Below are positions 4,174-5,221 of a stretch of DNA of 5,221 bases, piece by piece. Below the pieces are notes generated by a model. It was given only the letters and a program-made list of their open reading frames with translations, did no database searches and was not told the DNA's origin. Position numbers and translations under genes: made by a program. How positions within the stretch are numbered: the stretch's first letter is position 1; the number at the start of each line of letters is the position of its first letter. Source of the DNA: JBGOUJ01 sp041477005 (GTDB lineage Bacteria; Acidobacteriota; Terriglobia; Bryobacterales; JACQDG01); contig JBGOUJ010000561.1 in NCBI GenBank assembly GCA_041477005.1, forward strand, positions 1-5,221, given 5' to 3'.

Positions 4174-5221
4174 TTACAACCGAACAATGTGCTCGCGGCG
4201 ATAATTGCGCAAGGCGTTGCGGGTGTCTACAATCAGCGCGGCGCGCTCCGCAATACAGGCATAATCAAACGCCGAGTGATCCGTTACCAGAACGACGCAA
4301 TCGGCTTCCTCGCAGGCAGCGAGCACAGGCTGGGACTGCAGGCTGAGCTCTTCCATCTCCAGGCGCGGCACATGGGGATCGCTATAAGAGAGCCGCGCGC
4401 CCATCCGATGCAGTAAGGCGAGCAGGTCCAGTGCCGGTGATTCCCGCGTGTCGCTCACGTCCCGCTTATAGGCCACCCCCAGCAGGTGGACGCGGGAACC
4501 CTTGACACTCTTGCCGCGCTGGTTCAAGGCGTCCTGCACCTTCTGCATCACAAAGCGCGGCATGGAGCCATTGATGCGGCCGGCCAGCTCGATGAAGTGC
4601 GCTTCCGCTCCGTCCATCCTCGCCTTCCAGGAGAGATAGAACGGGTCCACCGGAATACAGTGGCCTCCCAGGCCGGGCCCCGGATAGAACGGCATGAACC
4701 CGAAGGGCTTGGTCGCCGCGGCGTCAATGACTTCCCACACGTCAATCCCCATGCGATCGCACAGCAGCGCCATCTCATTGGCCAGCCCGATGTTGATGGC
4801 ACGGAACGTATTTTCGAGCAGCTTGACCATTTCCGCTACGCGCGTAGAAGAGACCGGAACCACGGTATCCATCACCTGCCGGTAAAAGAGCACGCCGAGC
4901 TCGGCGCAGGCAGGCGTCACTCCGCCCACCACCTTGGGAATGTTGCGGGTGTGGAAGTGCGGGTTGGCCGGGTCGACGCGTTCCGGAGAAAAGCACAGAA
5001 AGAAGTCCTCGCCGACTCGCAGGCCGGTCTCCGCCAGCCGCGGCAGAATGAGTTCTTCCGTGGTGCCGGGATAAGTCGTGCTTTCCAGGATGACCAGCAT
5101 CCCCCGGTGCAGGCCTGCCTGGATCTGCTCGACGGCCGACAAAATGCAGGAGAGATCCGGGTCCTTGGTCTTTCGCAGCGGTGTCGGGACACAGATATCG
5201 ACCGTGTCCAGCTCGCTTAGC
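4174..5221 (-). CDS. wbpA: Nucleotide-sugar dehydrogenase, WbpA-type UDP-N-acetyl-D-glucosamine 6-dehydrogenase; N-terminus outside window
   Basis: The frame is open through the right edge, so the TTG at 5142 is internal; 348 residues are visible. With a usual family length near 430, about 80 N-terminal residues, including the Rossmann GxGxxG, are missing. Visible landmarks numbered from the edge: VPTPLRKTKDPDLS (11-24), STTYPGTTEE (47-56), FSPERVDP (77-84), EMVKLLENTFR with the catalytic-type Lys133 and Asn137, GPGLGGHCIPVDP with nucleophile Cys188, and LGVAYKRDVSDTRESPA (247-263) opening the C-terminal UDP-binding domain. The enzyme oxidises C6 of a UDP-N-acetylhexosamine twice, using 2 NAD+, to the uronic acid in the cytoplasm, supplying O-antigen, capsule or exopolysaccharide synthesis. 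ATKPFGFMPFYPGPGLGGH is typical of the WbpA/TviB group rather than UDP-glucose dehydrogenase; the exact sugar (GlcNAc, GalNAc or ManNAc) cannot be fixed by eye. All visible catalytic motifs are intact. Confidence 0.92.
   Translation of the reverse strand, partial: LSELDTVDICVPTPLRKTKDPDLSCILSAVEQIQAGLHRGMLVILESTTYPGTTEELILPRLAETGLRVGEDFFLCFSPERVDPANPHFHTRNIPKVVGGVTPACAELGVLFYRQVMDTVVPVSSTRVAEMVKLLENTFRAINIGLANEMALLCDRMGIDVWEVIDAAATKPFGFMPFYPGPGLGGHCIPVDPFYLSWKARMDGAEAHFIELAGRINGSMPRFVMQKVQDALNQRGKSVKGSRVHLLGVAYKRDVSDTRESPALDLLALLHRMGARLSYSDPHVPRLEMEELSLQSQPVLAACEEADCVVLVTDHSAFDYACIAERAALIVDTRNALRNYRREHIVRL

Noticed and set aside
4486..5220. Plus-strand open frame opposite the dehydrogenase
   Set aside because: The minus strand encodes an unambiguous dehydrogenase with all motifs; the plus-strand product has shadow-frame composition.

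Overview
The window is GC-rich, high-coding-density bacterial DNA. The secretin with a C-terminal cohesin-like domain followed by two GspG-like prepilins, plus the general protein style, suggests an Acidobacteriota genome. This is an inference from family resemblance; no rRNA or other phylogenetic marker is present.

Layout. (1) 1-1521 (+): C-terminal part of a secretin, the outer-membrane channel of a type II secretion or type IV pilus machine. It enters from the left edge and ends in a Pro/Ala-rich linker and a cohesin-like domain. (2) 1584-2066 and 2053-2517 (+): two tandem, overlapping prepilin genes with class III (type IV pilin) signals and related C-termini, probably in one operon with the secretin. 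(3) A 57-bp convergent gap with a perfect 8-bp stem hairpin. (4) 2575-3342 (-): a 255-aa protein made of a degenerate response-regulator receiver domain and three TPRs. (5) 3343-3730: a 388-bp divergent intergenic region with no convincing gene. It holds two mirror-image promoter-like modules sharing an exact 14-bp inverted repeat, and a GC-rich hairpin between them. (6) 3731-4162 (+): a 143-aa PilZ protein with an intact c-di-GMP-binding signature. (7) 4174-5221 (-): C-terminal four-fifths of a WbpA-type UDP-N-acetylhexosamine 6-dehydrogenase, running off the right edge and convergent with the PilZ gene.

How the parts may work together. The secretin and prepilins are envelope-export or pilus parts. 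The PilZ protein is a candidate c-di-GMP receptor. The dehydrogenase makes a nucleotide-sugar uronic acid for surface polysaccharide. The TPR/pseudo-receiver protein looks like a scaffold. Together they suggest a surface-associated (secretion, pilus, exopolysaccharide) neighbourhood, but the alternating strands mean at least three transcription units, so a joint function is not shown.

The most unusual feature is the intergenic region. The two divergent genes, pseudo-receiver/TPR and PilZ, appear to have nearly the same promoter module in inverted orientation: a CCAG...CTGG element, the 14-mer TTTGGACTATTGAG, then GGTATYCTG at matching spacing. This predicts co-regulation.
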